From contig CAAFIN010000242.1 of the NCBI GenBank assembly GCA_900762945.1, positions 1 through 9,460 on the forward strand: a DNA stretch of 9,460 nucleotides, given 5' to 3'. Positions within the stretch are counted from its first letter, which is position 1, and every line of letters starts with the position of its first letter. The position numbers and the translations under genes are program-made. Below, piece by piece: positions 1 to 6,663 of the stretch. Origin of the DNA: Clostridia bacterium. Lineage in GTDB: Bacteria; Bacillota; Clostridia; Christensenellales; Pumilibacteraceae. The notes under the pieces were generated by a model. The model searched no databases and was not told where the DNA came from. It worked only from the letters and a program-made list of their open reading frames with translations.

Positions 1-71
1 CACTGTATAAACGTTGGCTTTGCATGCGATTTAAAATTATAAATACCTTATAAATATATTTAAAATAGAAC

Positions 72-106
72 GACGGCGGATACCGAGTTTTTCGATACCC
101 GCCGCC
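72..106 (-). terminator. GC-rich hairpin terminator closing the opp operon
   Basis: On the minus strand, positions 106-92 can pair with 86-72 in a 15-bp stem that includes a few G-U pairs, around a 5-nt loop (91-87). It begins 14 nt after the stop codon of the last gene. An AT-rich stretch with short T runs follows on the minus strand (71-40), but there is no long uninterrupted U tract. On the plus strand the hairpin is also followed by a T/A-rich stretch (112-125), so it could end transcription from both sides. The stem is seen directly. Terminator function is inferred from its place at the end of the operon. Confidence 0.7.
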
Positions 107-120
107 GCGCGTTATTATAT

Positions 121-516
121 TTATAGGTTATAATAAGGGATAAGGAATACGAGGGAAATTACGATAAAGATCAAGCCCACGATAAGGAGATAGGCGAAAC
201 TGCGCTTCTTCTCTTTTTTCGCTTGCTTGTACTCGTAAAAGTCCTTGTATTTCCGCTTGGTCACATCTTTTCTCAAGCCGTCGAAGATCAGCACTACGGC
301 GTAGGCTAGCATATCGAACGCGCCGCCTTCGGTCGCGACAACCAGCAGTCCCACACACGCGATAATCACGCCCGAAGCGAAGAACGCGTTGCAGAGTATT
401 TTCATTACGGCGACCGTATCGGTCTGGCTGAAAATTCCCTGCACGAGCGTCGCGAAGAACGCCAGCAGCAAGCCGACCAAAGTCGTTATTCCGTAACGAA
501 GCAGAATTTTTTTCAC
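121..516 (-). CDS. Small three-helix membrane protein at the end of the opp operon (DUF3899-like)
   Basis: This is a 131-residue membrane protein of unknown function. Three hydrophobic segments are visible, at about residues 8-28, 40-61 and 107-127. They are separated by a lysine-rich loop (about 82-105) that should face the cytoplasm by the positive-inside rule. A G-x-FD-x4-Y pattern follows the second helix (around residues 65-72). From memory, this pattern and size resemble the DUF3899 family of small Bacillota membrane proteins. That assignment is tentative. The start is GTG at 516, which overlaps the oppF stop as GTGA. An AAGGAG sequence 7 nt upstream supports it, so translation is probably coupled to oppF. 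Being last in the operon suggests an accessory role for the importer, such as assembly or stability, but nothing in the sequence shows a catalytic or binding site. Confidence 0.8.
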   Translation of the reverse strand: MKKILLRYGITTLVGLLLAFFATLVQGIFSQTDTVAVMKILCNAFFASGVIIACVGLLVVATEGGAFDMLAYAVVLIFDGLRKDVTKRKYKDFYEYKQAKKEKKRSFAYLLIVGLIFIVISLVFLIPYYNL

Positions 517-1841
517 TGCTTATCTCCTTGTTCGATCTGACTGCGGTAGCGGTCGAATTCCGCTTCGTTGCAGTACACGAAGTGACCCGGTTCGACCTCG
601 CGCATAACGGGCTTGTCGACGCTGTAATCGTGTTCGGCGAGCGGGTTATAGACGATACGTTTACGCATTTTTTCGTAAGCGGGATCGGGAAGCGGGATCG
701 CGGACAGCAGCGACCGGGTGTACGGGTGCAGCGGATGCGCGAACAGTTCGTCCGACGGCGCGAGTTCCACGAGTTTGCCGAAGTACATAACTCCGATACG
801 GTCGGAGAAGTACTTGACGACGGACAGATCGTGCGCTATGAACAGAATCGTAAGCGACAGCCGCTTTCTGAGGTCGTTCAAAAGGTTTATGACCTGAGCC
901 TGAATGGACACGTCGAGCGCGGAAATAGGTTCGTCGGCGATAATCAGTTCGGGACGAAGGATAATCGCGCGGGCGATACCGATACGCTGGCGCTGACCGC
1001 CCGAGAATTCGTGCGGGTAACGACCTGCGTGTTCGGGGCGAAGCCCTACGAGGTCCAGCACTCGATAGACTTGCTCGTCGATGTACTGTTTATCCTTGAT
1101 GCCGCGGATAATCAAGCCCTCGGCAATGATTTCGCGCACGGTCATTCTGGGGTCGAGCGAAGCGATAGGATCCTGGAAAATCATCTGAATATCGTTCATG
1201 ATACTCGATTTTTTCGCCAGCCTGATCTTCTCGCACTTTTCCTTTTCGAGCGCGGCTTTCTTCTCTTCGTCGCCCTCTTCCGCGATCAAAGCGTCGTACT
1301 CTTTCGTAATCGCGTTTACGCGTTCTTTCCGATAGTCCTTATCGAAGTTCTTGTCGTCGTAAACCGCGGAACGGATATTCTCCGTCTGCTCTTTTACAAC
1401 CGTGTGATACTTCTCTTCCGCTTCGGCGACTAACAGTTCGGCTTCTTCGATACGCTTTTCGGCGTCGTCGATTTGCTTTTCCGCGTCTTCGATCTCGGTT
1501 TCGGTATCGGCTATCTTCTTTTCGGCGGTTTTAAGCGCGTTCAATTCTTTGAGTTTGGCTCTGTATTCCGCCCTCGCCGCTCTGACCTGTTGTTTATAGG
1601 AACCGATGCCGGCGGAAACGCGCACGCCCTTGAAGTACACGCTGCCGGAAGTAATGTCGTAAAGTCTGATAATCGAGCGTCCGGTAGTGGTTTTGCCGCA
1701 ACCGCTCTCGCCGACAAGCCCGAAAACTTCGCCCTTGTAGACTTCGAAATTCACGTCGTCGACAGCTTTGAGCACGTTGGGACCGGATTTAAAGTACTGG
1801 CACAGATGCTCAACCTTCAGTAACGGTTGTTGCGCTTTCAT
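513..1841 (-). CDS. oppF: Oligopeptide ABC transporter ATPase OppF with a coiled-coil insertion
   Basis: This is one of the two cytoplasmic ATPases that power peptide import, probably pairing with OppD under OppB/OppC. All motifs are present: Walker A GESGCGKT (44-51), Q-loop Q223, signature FSGGQRQR (279-286), Walker B ending D303-E304, and H-loop H337. The protein is 442 residues, against about 310-330 usual for the family. The excess lies between the beta-subdomain (YFKG, 69-72) and the Q-loop, where an E/K/A-rich coiled coil is inserted at about 76-212. The C-terminal tail (HDYS, then KP and PGHFVYC, ending at C424) is of the type I recall from Gram-positive OppF/AmiF. It keeps only one of the cysteines seen in proteobacterial relatives. 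The ATG at 1841 has AAGGAGG 7 nt upstream, inside oppD, and the two genes overlap by 32 nt. The downstream overlap with the small membrane protein is 4 nt. Confidence 0.93.
   Translation of the reverse strand: MKAQQPLLKVEHLCQYFKSGPNVLKAVDDVNFEVYKGEVFGLVGESGCGKTTTGRSIIRLYDITSGSVYFKGVRVSAGIGSYKQQVRAARAEYRAKLKELNALKTAEKKIADTETEIEDAEKQIDDAEKRIEEAELLVAEAEEKYHTVVKEQTENIRSAVYDDKNFDKDYRKERVNAITKEYDALIAEEGDEEKKAALEKEKCEKIRLAKKSSIMNDIQMIFQDPIASLDPRMTVREIIAEGLIIRGIKDKQYIDEQVYRVLDLVGLRPEHAGRYPHEFSGGQRQRIGIARAIILRPELIIADEPISALDVSIQAQVINLLNDLRKRLSLTILFIAHDLSVVKYFSDRIGVMYFGKLVELAPSDELFAHPLHPYTRSLLSAIPLPDPAYEKMRKRIVYNPLAEHDYSVDKPVMREVEPGHFVYCNEAEFDRYRSQIEQGDKQ
524..529 (-). promoter_or_regulatory. RBS deciding the GTG start of the small membrane protein
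   Basis: AAGGAG on the minus strand lies 7 nt before the GTG at 516, inside the end of oppF. The same 7-nt spacing is seen before oppD and oppF. This supports the GTG start and the GTGA overlap over any later start. Confidence 0.75.
1206..1616 (-). other. Coiled-coil insertion within the OppF ATPase domain
   Basis: These codons encode about residues 76-212 of OppF, a charged alanine/glutamate/lysine-rich segment with no counterpart in ordinary OppF. The core at 112-146 is five consecutive heptads of similar form: DTETEIE, DAEKQID, DAEKRIE, EAELLVA, EAEEKYH. This is expected to form a long helix or a helical hairpin. A second helical, charged stretch runs from about 165 to 210. The boundaries are estimates from where the family-like sequence stops and resumes. 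The function is unknown. Confidence 0.8.
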
Positions 1842-3987
1842 AAGACGCCCTCCTTGCTTTCATTCTTTCTATACGCTCGGTAACGGACTTCGGCGGGTCG
1901 ACCTTGGGCGCGTCGGGGTGCAGCAGCCACGTAGCGGCGTAGTGCGTGTCCGAAACGCGGAACATAGGCGGTTGCTCCTCGAAATCGATTTTGAGCGCGT
2001 AGCGGTTACGCTCGGCAAAAGCGTCGCCTTTCGGCGGGTGGATCATATTCGGCGGAGTGCCGGGGATCGCCTCTAACGCTTCTTTGGTGTCGAGGTCGGG
2101 CATGGACGACAGCAGCGCCCAGGTGTACGGGTGCGCGGGCGAGTAGAAAATATCGTCCGCAGTGCCGATCTCCACGATCTTGCCCGCGTACATAACGGCA
2201 ACTCTGTCCGCCATGTTCGCCACGACGCCGAGGTTATGCGTAATGAAAATGACCGACAAGTCGCGTTCCTTTTTGACCTTGTTGATAAGTTCGAGGATCT
2301 GCGACTGGATAGTTACGTCGAGCGCGGTAGTCGGCTCGTCGCAAATAAGGATATCAGGGTCGGCGGACAGCGCGATCGCGATAACGATACGCTGGCGCAT
2401 GCCGCCCGAAAACTCGAACGGATACTGGCGGTATCTGCGCGCGGGATCGGGAATACCGACCTCTTTCAGCAGTTTGATCGCGCGGGTTTTCGCCATTCCG
2501 CGAGTGACCTTGTACGCGACGCCGGAAGCCTTAGCCTTGAGATAATCGATGACCGCAACGGTCTTATCCTCTTCGTTGCGTTCCCTTATAATCTCCGCCG
2601 CGAACGAACTCTCGATACGCTCCAGAACGTTGTAAATATCCGCCTTGGCAGCGGCGACGTCTGCAGTATTGTCCTCGCCGGCCTTGCTGTCTTTGCTTCT
2701 TCCGACCGCGCCGAAGTACTCATCGAGCGCCGCCTTAAGGCTGGACGCAAACGTATACGACAGCGGATCTTTGACGACCTCGAGCGGGTCGATACTCTTC
2801 TTTACCACCGCCGCCATAGCCTTAGCCGCGGCTTTGAATTCCTTTTTGACGGGCGTTTCGACTTCGAAAACCGCCTTTTGCTCGGCGATAACCTCGAGAG
2901 CGCGTTCTTTAGCCGCGACCGAAACCTTGTGCGAGTACTCTACCCCGCGCTTGGCTTCGTCGATAAACGCGAGCATAAAATTGTCGTCGAGGTACTTGCG
3001 CAAGAAAACGTTGAGCTCGTTCACCTCGAGATCGGGCAACGGCTCGGTCGCGAAAGTGAGGTAATAACCCATCGCGAAGAAGTTCGGCATCGGCTTTACT
3101 ACCGCTTCCGACAGTATCTCACGAATGGTTTCGAGCGAAGTTTTCACGACTTCGTAATCGCAGTTGTCGACGTGCTTAGCCTTTTTCCCGGTCAAGTCAG
3201 CGAAAAAGTTCTTCGTCTTTTGCACGATCGTAAGTCTGATTTGCTCGGCGACGGCTGCGATAGCGGCTTTGAGTTCTTCTGCGCGATCGCTGACGACATA
3301 AGCGTTCTCGGCGCGCGCGGCGCTCTCCAAAACCTCTTCTATGTCGCCGCGAATACGCTCGGTCGAGCTCTTCTCGATGCGGAACAGCACTTCCTCGATG
3401 TTCTCGAGCGCGTCGTCCGCACCTTGCTTGGCGCGGTTGTAGGCGTTTTCGAGTTCGAGGTGCTTGTATTCGAACTTGTTGAAGTCCGCGCACATCTGCT
3501 TGTGACGGAGCGCGACGTCGGCGTTGAGTTCGTCGCCCATGGCTTCGTCCATGCGTTCGCGCACCTTTCTGAGCATATAGTTAAAGTCGTTTCTGGACTC
3601 TTTCTGATTGCGCTTGCCCTTTAAGAGCATCGCCTCGGTAAGTTGCTTGCCGACTCGCATGATCGGGTTAAGGCTGGACATCGGGTCCTGGAAAATCATA
3701 GCGATTTTGTCGCCGCGAAGCCGGTGGAATTCCTCTTCGCTGATTTTCATAAGGTCACGACCGTCGTAAAGGATCTCGCCGCCCTCTTTGATGGCGTTGC
3801 CCGCGAGTATGCCCATGACGGCGCGGTTGGTGACAGACTTGCCCGAGCCGCTCTCGCCGACGATAGCGAGCGTTTCGCCCTTATAGAGGTCGAACGAAAT
3901 GTCGCGCACCGCCTGCACGTTGCCGTCCGCGGTACGGAACGAAATCTTAAGGTTGTTTACGGTAAGTTTTTTCTGCTTTTGCTCCAT
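1810..3987 (-). CDS. oppD: Oligopeptide ABC transporter ATPase OppD with a very large helical insertion
   Basis: This is the second ATPase of the importer. Walker A GESGSGKS is at 44-51, the Q-loop at Q100 (IFQDP), signature FSGGMRQR at 526-533, Walker B ending D550-E551, the D-loop ALD at 555-557 and the H-loop at H584. The protein is 725 residues, about twice the usual 320-360. The Q-loop and signature are about 427 residues apart, where relatives have roughly 55-60, so about 375 residues are inserted in the helical subdomain (about 122-495). Reading is continuous across both borders and all motifs are intact, so this is not a fusion error or pseudogene. The C-terminal peptide-importer tail (IPGTPPN at 641-647 onward) has D655, N661, D668 and T686 at the four positions that hold cysteines in iron-sulfur-binding relatives. 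I recall this as typical of Gram-positive AmiE-like OppD. The ATG at 3987 follows an AAGGAGG site with 7-nt spacing. Confidence 0.92.
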   Translation of the reverse strand: MEQKQKKLTVNNLKISFRTADGNVQAVRDISFDLYKGETLAIVGESGSGKSVTNRAVMGILAGNAIKEGGEILYDGRDLMKISEEEFHRLRGDKIAMIFQDPMSSLNPIMRVGKQLTEAMLLKGKRNQKESRNDFNYMLRKVRERMDEAMGDELNADVALRHKQMCADFNKFEYKHLELENAYNRAKQGADDALENIEEVLFRIEKSSTERIRGDIEEVLESAARAENAYVVSDRAEELKAAIAAVAEQIRLTIVQKTKNFFADLTGKKAKHVDNCDYEVVKTSLETIREILSEAVVKPMPNFFAMGYYLTFATEPLPDLEVNELNVFLRKYLDDNFMLAFIDEAKRGVEYSHKVSVAAKERALEVIAEQKAVFEVETPVKKEFKAAAKAMAAVVKKSIDPLEVVKDPLSYTFASSLKAALDEYFGAVGRSKDSKAGEDNTADVAAAKADIYNVLERIESSFAAEIIRERNEEDKTVAVIDYLKAKASGVAYKVTRGMAKTRAIKLLKEVGIPDPARRYRQYPFEFSGGMRQRIVIAIALSADPDILICDEPTTALDVTIQSQILELINKVKKERDLSVIFITHNLGVVANMADRVAVMYAGKIVEIGTADDIFYSPAHPYTWALLSSMPDLDTKEALEAIPGTPPNMIHPPKGDAFAERNRYALKIDFEEQPPMFRVSDTHYAATWLLHPDAPKVDPPKSVTERIERMKARRASYESATTVTEG
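1849..1855 (-). promoter_or_regulatory. RBS of oppF inside the 3' end of oppD
   Basis: AAGGAGG on the minus strand lies 7 nt before the oppF ATG at 1841. It fixes that start and shows that oppF starts within oppD, 32 nt before the end of the oppD stop codon. Confidence 0.8.
2503..3624 (-). other. Insertion of about 375 residues in the OppD helical subdomain
   Basis: These codons encode about residues 122-495 of OppD. The segment is mostly helical in character and rich in Ala, Glu, Lys and Arg, with a more hydrophobic central part (about 297-345, including NFFAMGYYLTF). A low-complexity linker follows at about 430-447 (RSKDSKAGEDNTADVAAAKA). No Walker, DNA-binding, protease or other motif is recognisable to me. 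Family-like sequence resumes at about residue 497, leading into the signature helix. The borders are estimates by eye. Confidence 0.75.
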
Positions 3988-3994
3988 AACTGAA

Positions 3995-4001
3995 CCTCCT
4001 T
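3995..4001 (-). promoter_or_regulatory. RBS of oppD overlapping the oppC stop codon
   Basis: AAGGAGG on the minus strand overlaps the oppC TAA (4002-4000) and lies 7 nt before the oppD ATG at 3987. A ribosome ending oppC would pass directly over this site, which is consistent with coupled translation. Confidence 0.8.
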
Positions 4002-5538
4002 AATCGCTGCCGCGTAGCGACGGGTTGAAAGCGTCGCGCAAGCCGTTACCGAACAAGTTGAAACTCAGCATAAGCAGCGCTAAGAATATGGACGGGAACA
4101 GAATGATATGCGGGAAAGTGGATAAGTACGGCTGACCGGAAGCGAGCAGAGTGCCTACGCTCGTGAGGTTACCGGACGACAGATTGATAATGCCGAGGTA
4201 ACTGAGGTTGGTTTCCGAATAAATCATGCCGGGGATAACGAGTACGCTGCCGGTAATGAGCGTGCCGAGCGCGTTGGGGAAAATATGCTTGAACATAAGT
4301 CTGCCGTCGCGAGCGCCCAGCGTACGCGCCGCAAGCACGTACTCCTGGTTCTTGTAGCGATAGAACTGCATACGCGTTCTCGAAGCTATCGAGAGCCAGC
4401 CGGTAAGGAAGAACGCTATAAACAGTATCAGCATCTGACTGCTCGAACCCATATAAAGTTGCAGCAGCGTAATGACGATCATGAACGGCACGGCTGCGAG
4501 AATATCGGAGATACGCTCCATGATAAGGTCGACTTTGCCGCCGTAATAGCCCTCTATCGCGCCGTAAATCGCGCCCACGAACAAGTTGACCGAAGCCACG
4601 ATTATCGAGAATATGAACGAGAATCTTGCGCCCGAAGCAAGCGCGGTGAACACGTCCTGACCGGTCGACGTAGTACCGAAAAGGAACGACGGCTCTTTGA
4701 TTCCGTCCTTAAGCACGTACGAATGATAGTAAATATAGTACTCGTAGTAGTTTACGCGCACTTCCCAACCGGTGTCGACGGGAATAGCGTATTCGTACTC
4801 TATGCCTTCCGGCTCGGGAATACGGATAGACTCGTACCGGTCGATTCGGGTCCCCCCTACCGCGTGCGACTTGTAAACCGGGATAATGTTTCCGTTTTCG
4901 TCGTAAACGGTCTGAGTCTTGCCTTTGTAACGCTTGGTCTTATAGTAATAGTTCGCGTCGGTCTGGTCCTGAACCACCTCGGGTCTGTCCTTTTTCCTTA
5001 TCGTCGGGTAAAGCACCTGTTTGCCGGTTTCGCTCTGATAAGCCTGAAGGCTAAGGTACTCGTCGTTGTTAAGGCGCATGTAAACCATGCCGTTTTTGTG
5101 GTACGAGTCCATACGGAAGCGGTACATTTTGTTGCCGTCTGATTCGATAATTTCGTATTCCTGATTTTTAACGGCGTTATGACCGGTTTCCAGTCCCATG
5201 GCGTAAAGTCTGCGGAACGCTTCTTCGTTCATCGTTTCTTCCGAGCAGCCGTCCCAGAACGAAGTGCTCGCGAAAATCTTGCTTTTCGGGCGGGTGAACG
5301 TGTAGTACGCGTCGGAATAGTCGACCGTATACGCCGAGCATAACGGCGCGATTATCGCGAACAGAATAAGCGCGATAATAATGCAAGCCGCAATGACCGA
5401 GCCTTTGTTCTTGCAGAAACGGCGGAAAGCGTCGCGGAAATAGCCCACGGGCTTGGTCGTGAGTTCACGCTCGTGAGTAAAGTCCTGCGCTTCGGCGAAC
5501 TCGAATTTTTCTTTGGGTATGCTTTTTATTTCGTCCAT
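4000..5538 (-). CDS. oppC: Oligopeptide ABC transporter permease OppC with a large extracellular insertion
   Basis: This is the second channel-forming subunit. The N-terminal cytoplasmic segment (about 1-46, with FRDAFRRFCKNK at 34-45) leads into TM1 (about 47-68). The family landmark FGTTSTGQDVFTALASGAR (287-305) precedes the remaining helices, at roughly 306-330, 342-364, 368-386, 425-447 and 473-497. The EAA coupling loop that docks on an ATPase is at 399-428 (EYVLAARTLGA, with G408), and the C-terminus FNLFGNGLRDAFNP is typical. The length is 512 residues against about 280-340. The surplus is the stretch at 71-282 between TM1 and the GT-x-x-x-GxD landmark, which should face outward. The start at 5538 is 1 nt after the oppB stop (TAACATG). 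Its only upstream SD-like sequence is a G-run, so translation probably restarts after oppB. Confidence 0.92.
   Translation of the reverse strand: MDEIKSIPKEKFEFAEAQDFTHERELTTKPVGYFRDAFRRFCKNKGSVIAACIIIALILFAIIAPLCSAYTVDYSDAYYTFTRPKSKIFASTSFWDGCSEETMNEEAFRRLYAMGLETGHNAVKNQEYEIIESDGNKMYRFRMDSYHKNGMVYMRLNNDEYLSLQAYQSETGKQVLYPTIRKKDRPEVVQDQTDANYYYKTKRYKGKTQTVYDENGNIIPVYKSHAVGGTRIDRYESIRIPEPEGIEYEYAIPVDTGWEVRVNYYEYYIYYHSYVLKDGIKEPSFLFGTTSTGQDVFTALASGARFSFIFSIIVASVNLFVGAIYGAIEGYYGGKVDLIMERISDILAAVPFMIVITLLQLYMGSSSQMLILFIAFFLTGWLSIASRTRMQFYRYKNQEYVLAARTLGARDGRLMFKHIFPNALGTLITGSVLVIPGMIYSETNLSYLGIINLSSGNLTSVGTLLASGQPYLSTFPHIILFPSIFLALLMLSFNLFGNGLRDAFNPSLRGSD
4693..5328 (-). other. Extracellular insertion of OppC between TM1 and the channel core
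   Basis: These codons encode about residues 71-282 of OppC. Canonical OppC has only a short loop here. The segment is hydrophilic and rich in Tyr, Asp, Glu and Lys, with clusters such as YYEYYIYYHSY (264-274) and alternating beta-like patterns. It has a single cysteine (C98) and no recognisable catalytic motif. By topology it lies outside the membrane, close to where OppA docks. Streptococcal AmiC is known for a large extracellular loop in the equivalent position, but that protein corresponds to OppB rather than OppC. Confidence 0.75.
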
Positions 5539-5539
5539 G

Positions 5540-6502
5540 TTACTTCGCCCCCATTCTTATTCTAGGATCGATAAAGCCGTAACTGATATCGACGACGATA
5601 CCCGCAAGCAAGCCTACGAGCGTATAGAAGCCCGACAGCAGCATAAAGAAATCGTAGTCGCTGACTTGTATCGAAGTAAGGTAAAGTCTGCCCACGCCCG
5701 GGATAGCGAAAATATTCTCTATGATCATCGAGCCGGACAGTACGCTGACGAACTCGCTGAGTATCATGGGGAAAATCGGCACCATTGCGTTGCGGAGCGC
5801 GTGGCGAACGGTCGCCTGACCGCGGGTAAGCCCCTTGGTGCGGGCGAGCAGCATATATTCGCCGGTCAGCACTTCCGTAAGTTCCGCGCGCGTAAAACGC
5901 GTGTAGCCCGCGATCGAGCCTAAGCACAGCGAAAGCGTCGCCGGCATCATCGAGCGGAACATGCTCCAGGTGAAGTATTCCGTACCCGTATTCATCATGA
6001 GCGGGAACCACTGGAGTTTGAAGCAAAGAACGTACTGAATAAGGAACGCGTACACGATCGACGGTACGGAAATCATAAGCATAACGCCGGTGGAAATCAC
6101 CTGATCCTGCCACTTATTCTTCTTGAGCGCGGCGAAAATGCCGAGACCGATACCGATAGGCACGCCTATCAGCGTGGAATATACGTTGATAAGTACCGTG
6201 GGTGGGAGGCGCGATACGAACGCGTCCCATACGGGCTGATTTTTGTACTCGGGCATATTAACGCCCACGCCGAAATCGCCGTGCAGGAAAATTCTCTTAA
6301 GATAATTGAACAACTGTACGGGGATAGGGTCGTAATATCCTCTCGCTTTTATCGCGGCTTCCAGCATCGCTCTGTCCGCGCCGATTGCGTCCTGTATCGT
6401 GATAGGCAATAACTTAATAAGGACGAAACACATCAGCATAATTACGCAGAACGAAAGCAGAAGCAACCCGATACGCTTGAGTATGTATTTGAACATATAC
6501 AT
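5540..6502 (-). CDS. oppB: Oligopeptide ABC transporter permease OppB
   Basis: This is the first channel-forming subunit, of standard length (320 residues). Hydrophobic helices are visible at about 10-31, 103-126, 137-162, 183-200, 245-266 and 285-306. Landmarks are a GDFG segment (75-78) in the first extracellular loop, the EAA coupling loop at 215-242 (EYMLLARTKGL, with G224), the ENIFAIPGVGRL motif (262-273) and the closing YGFIDPRIRMG (308-318). The ATG at 6502 is preceded by AGGAG with a 9-nt spacer. A second in-frame ATG two codons later would have 15-nt spacing and is less likely. It is the only core subunit here without an enlargement. It ends 1 nt before oppC, so the two permeases should be made together. 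Confidence 0.95.
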   Translation of the reverse strand: MYMFKYILKRIGLLLLSFCVIMLMCFVLIKLLPITIQDAIGADRAMLEAAIKARGYYDPIPVQLFNYLKRIFLHGDFGVGVNMPEYKNQPVWDAFVSRLPPTVLINVYSTLIGVPIGIGLGIFAALKKNKWQDQVISTGVMLMISVPSIVYAFLIQYVLCFKLQWFPLMMNTGTEYFTWSMFRSMMPATLSLCLGSIAGYTRFTRAELTEVLTGEYMLLARTKGLTRGQATVRHALRNAMVPIFPMILSEFVSVLSGSMIIENIFAIPGVGRLYLTSIQVSDYDFFMLLSGFYTLVGLLAGIVVDISYGFIDPRIRMGAK

Positions 6503-6511
6503 TATAGGTAA

Positions 6512-6516
6512 CTCCT
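6512..6516 (-). promoter_or_regulatory. RBS of oppB
   Basis: AGGAG on the minus strand lies 9 nt before the ATG at 6502. It favours that ATG over the one at 6496. Confidence 0.7.
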
Positions 6517-6607
6517 CTTACCGAATAGATTTAATAACTTTCCCGGATAAGGAATTGTTTTAATCCGTCGCCGATAATTTACGGTTAAAAAAACTCCTGA
6601 ACATATA

Positions 6608-6647
6608 CGCAAAGAGCGAAGACATAAACCTGCCTTCGCCCTTTACG
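6608..6647 (-). promoter_or_regulatory. Stem-loop between oppA and oppB
   Basis: Positions 6647-6634 pair with 6621-6608 on the minus strand as a 14-bp stem with two G-U pairs and a 12-nt loop. It starts 16 nt past the oppA stop, in a 161-nt gap that is much larger than any other junction in the operon. A run of seven T follows (6593-6587), but only after 14 nt, so it is not a textbook intrinsic terminator. Stems at this place in binding-protein operons are known to protect the upstream mRNA or allow partial readthrough, which gives more binding protein than permease. Either role would fit here; I infer the function. The rest of the gap, down to the oppB RBS, shows no convincing promoter. Confidence 0.6.
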
Positions 6648-6663
6648 TTATGACACACTTAAA

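Noticed and set aside
36..64. Possible minus-strand promoter TTTAAA-N17-TATAAT downstream of the terminator
   Set aside because: The -35 is poor and the AT-rich context makes chance matches likely. No gene is visible in the window for it to serve.
2131..3624. Long open frames on the plus strand opposite oppD, oppF, oppC and oppA (up to about 500 codons)
   Set aside because: They lie antisense to clearly conserved ABC transporter genes, have Arg/Val/Asp/Leu-rich translations without family motifs and lack RBS support. They follow from the codon bias of the real genes.
1810..3987. OppD as an assembly chimera or a broken gene
   Set aside because: The frame is open across the insertion. Motifs on both sides belong to a single ATPase in the right order, and the partner ATPase is also enlarged.
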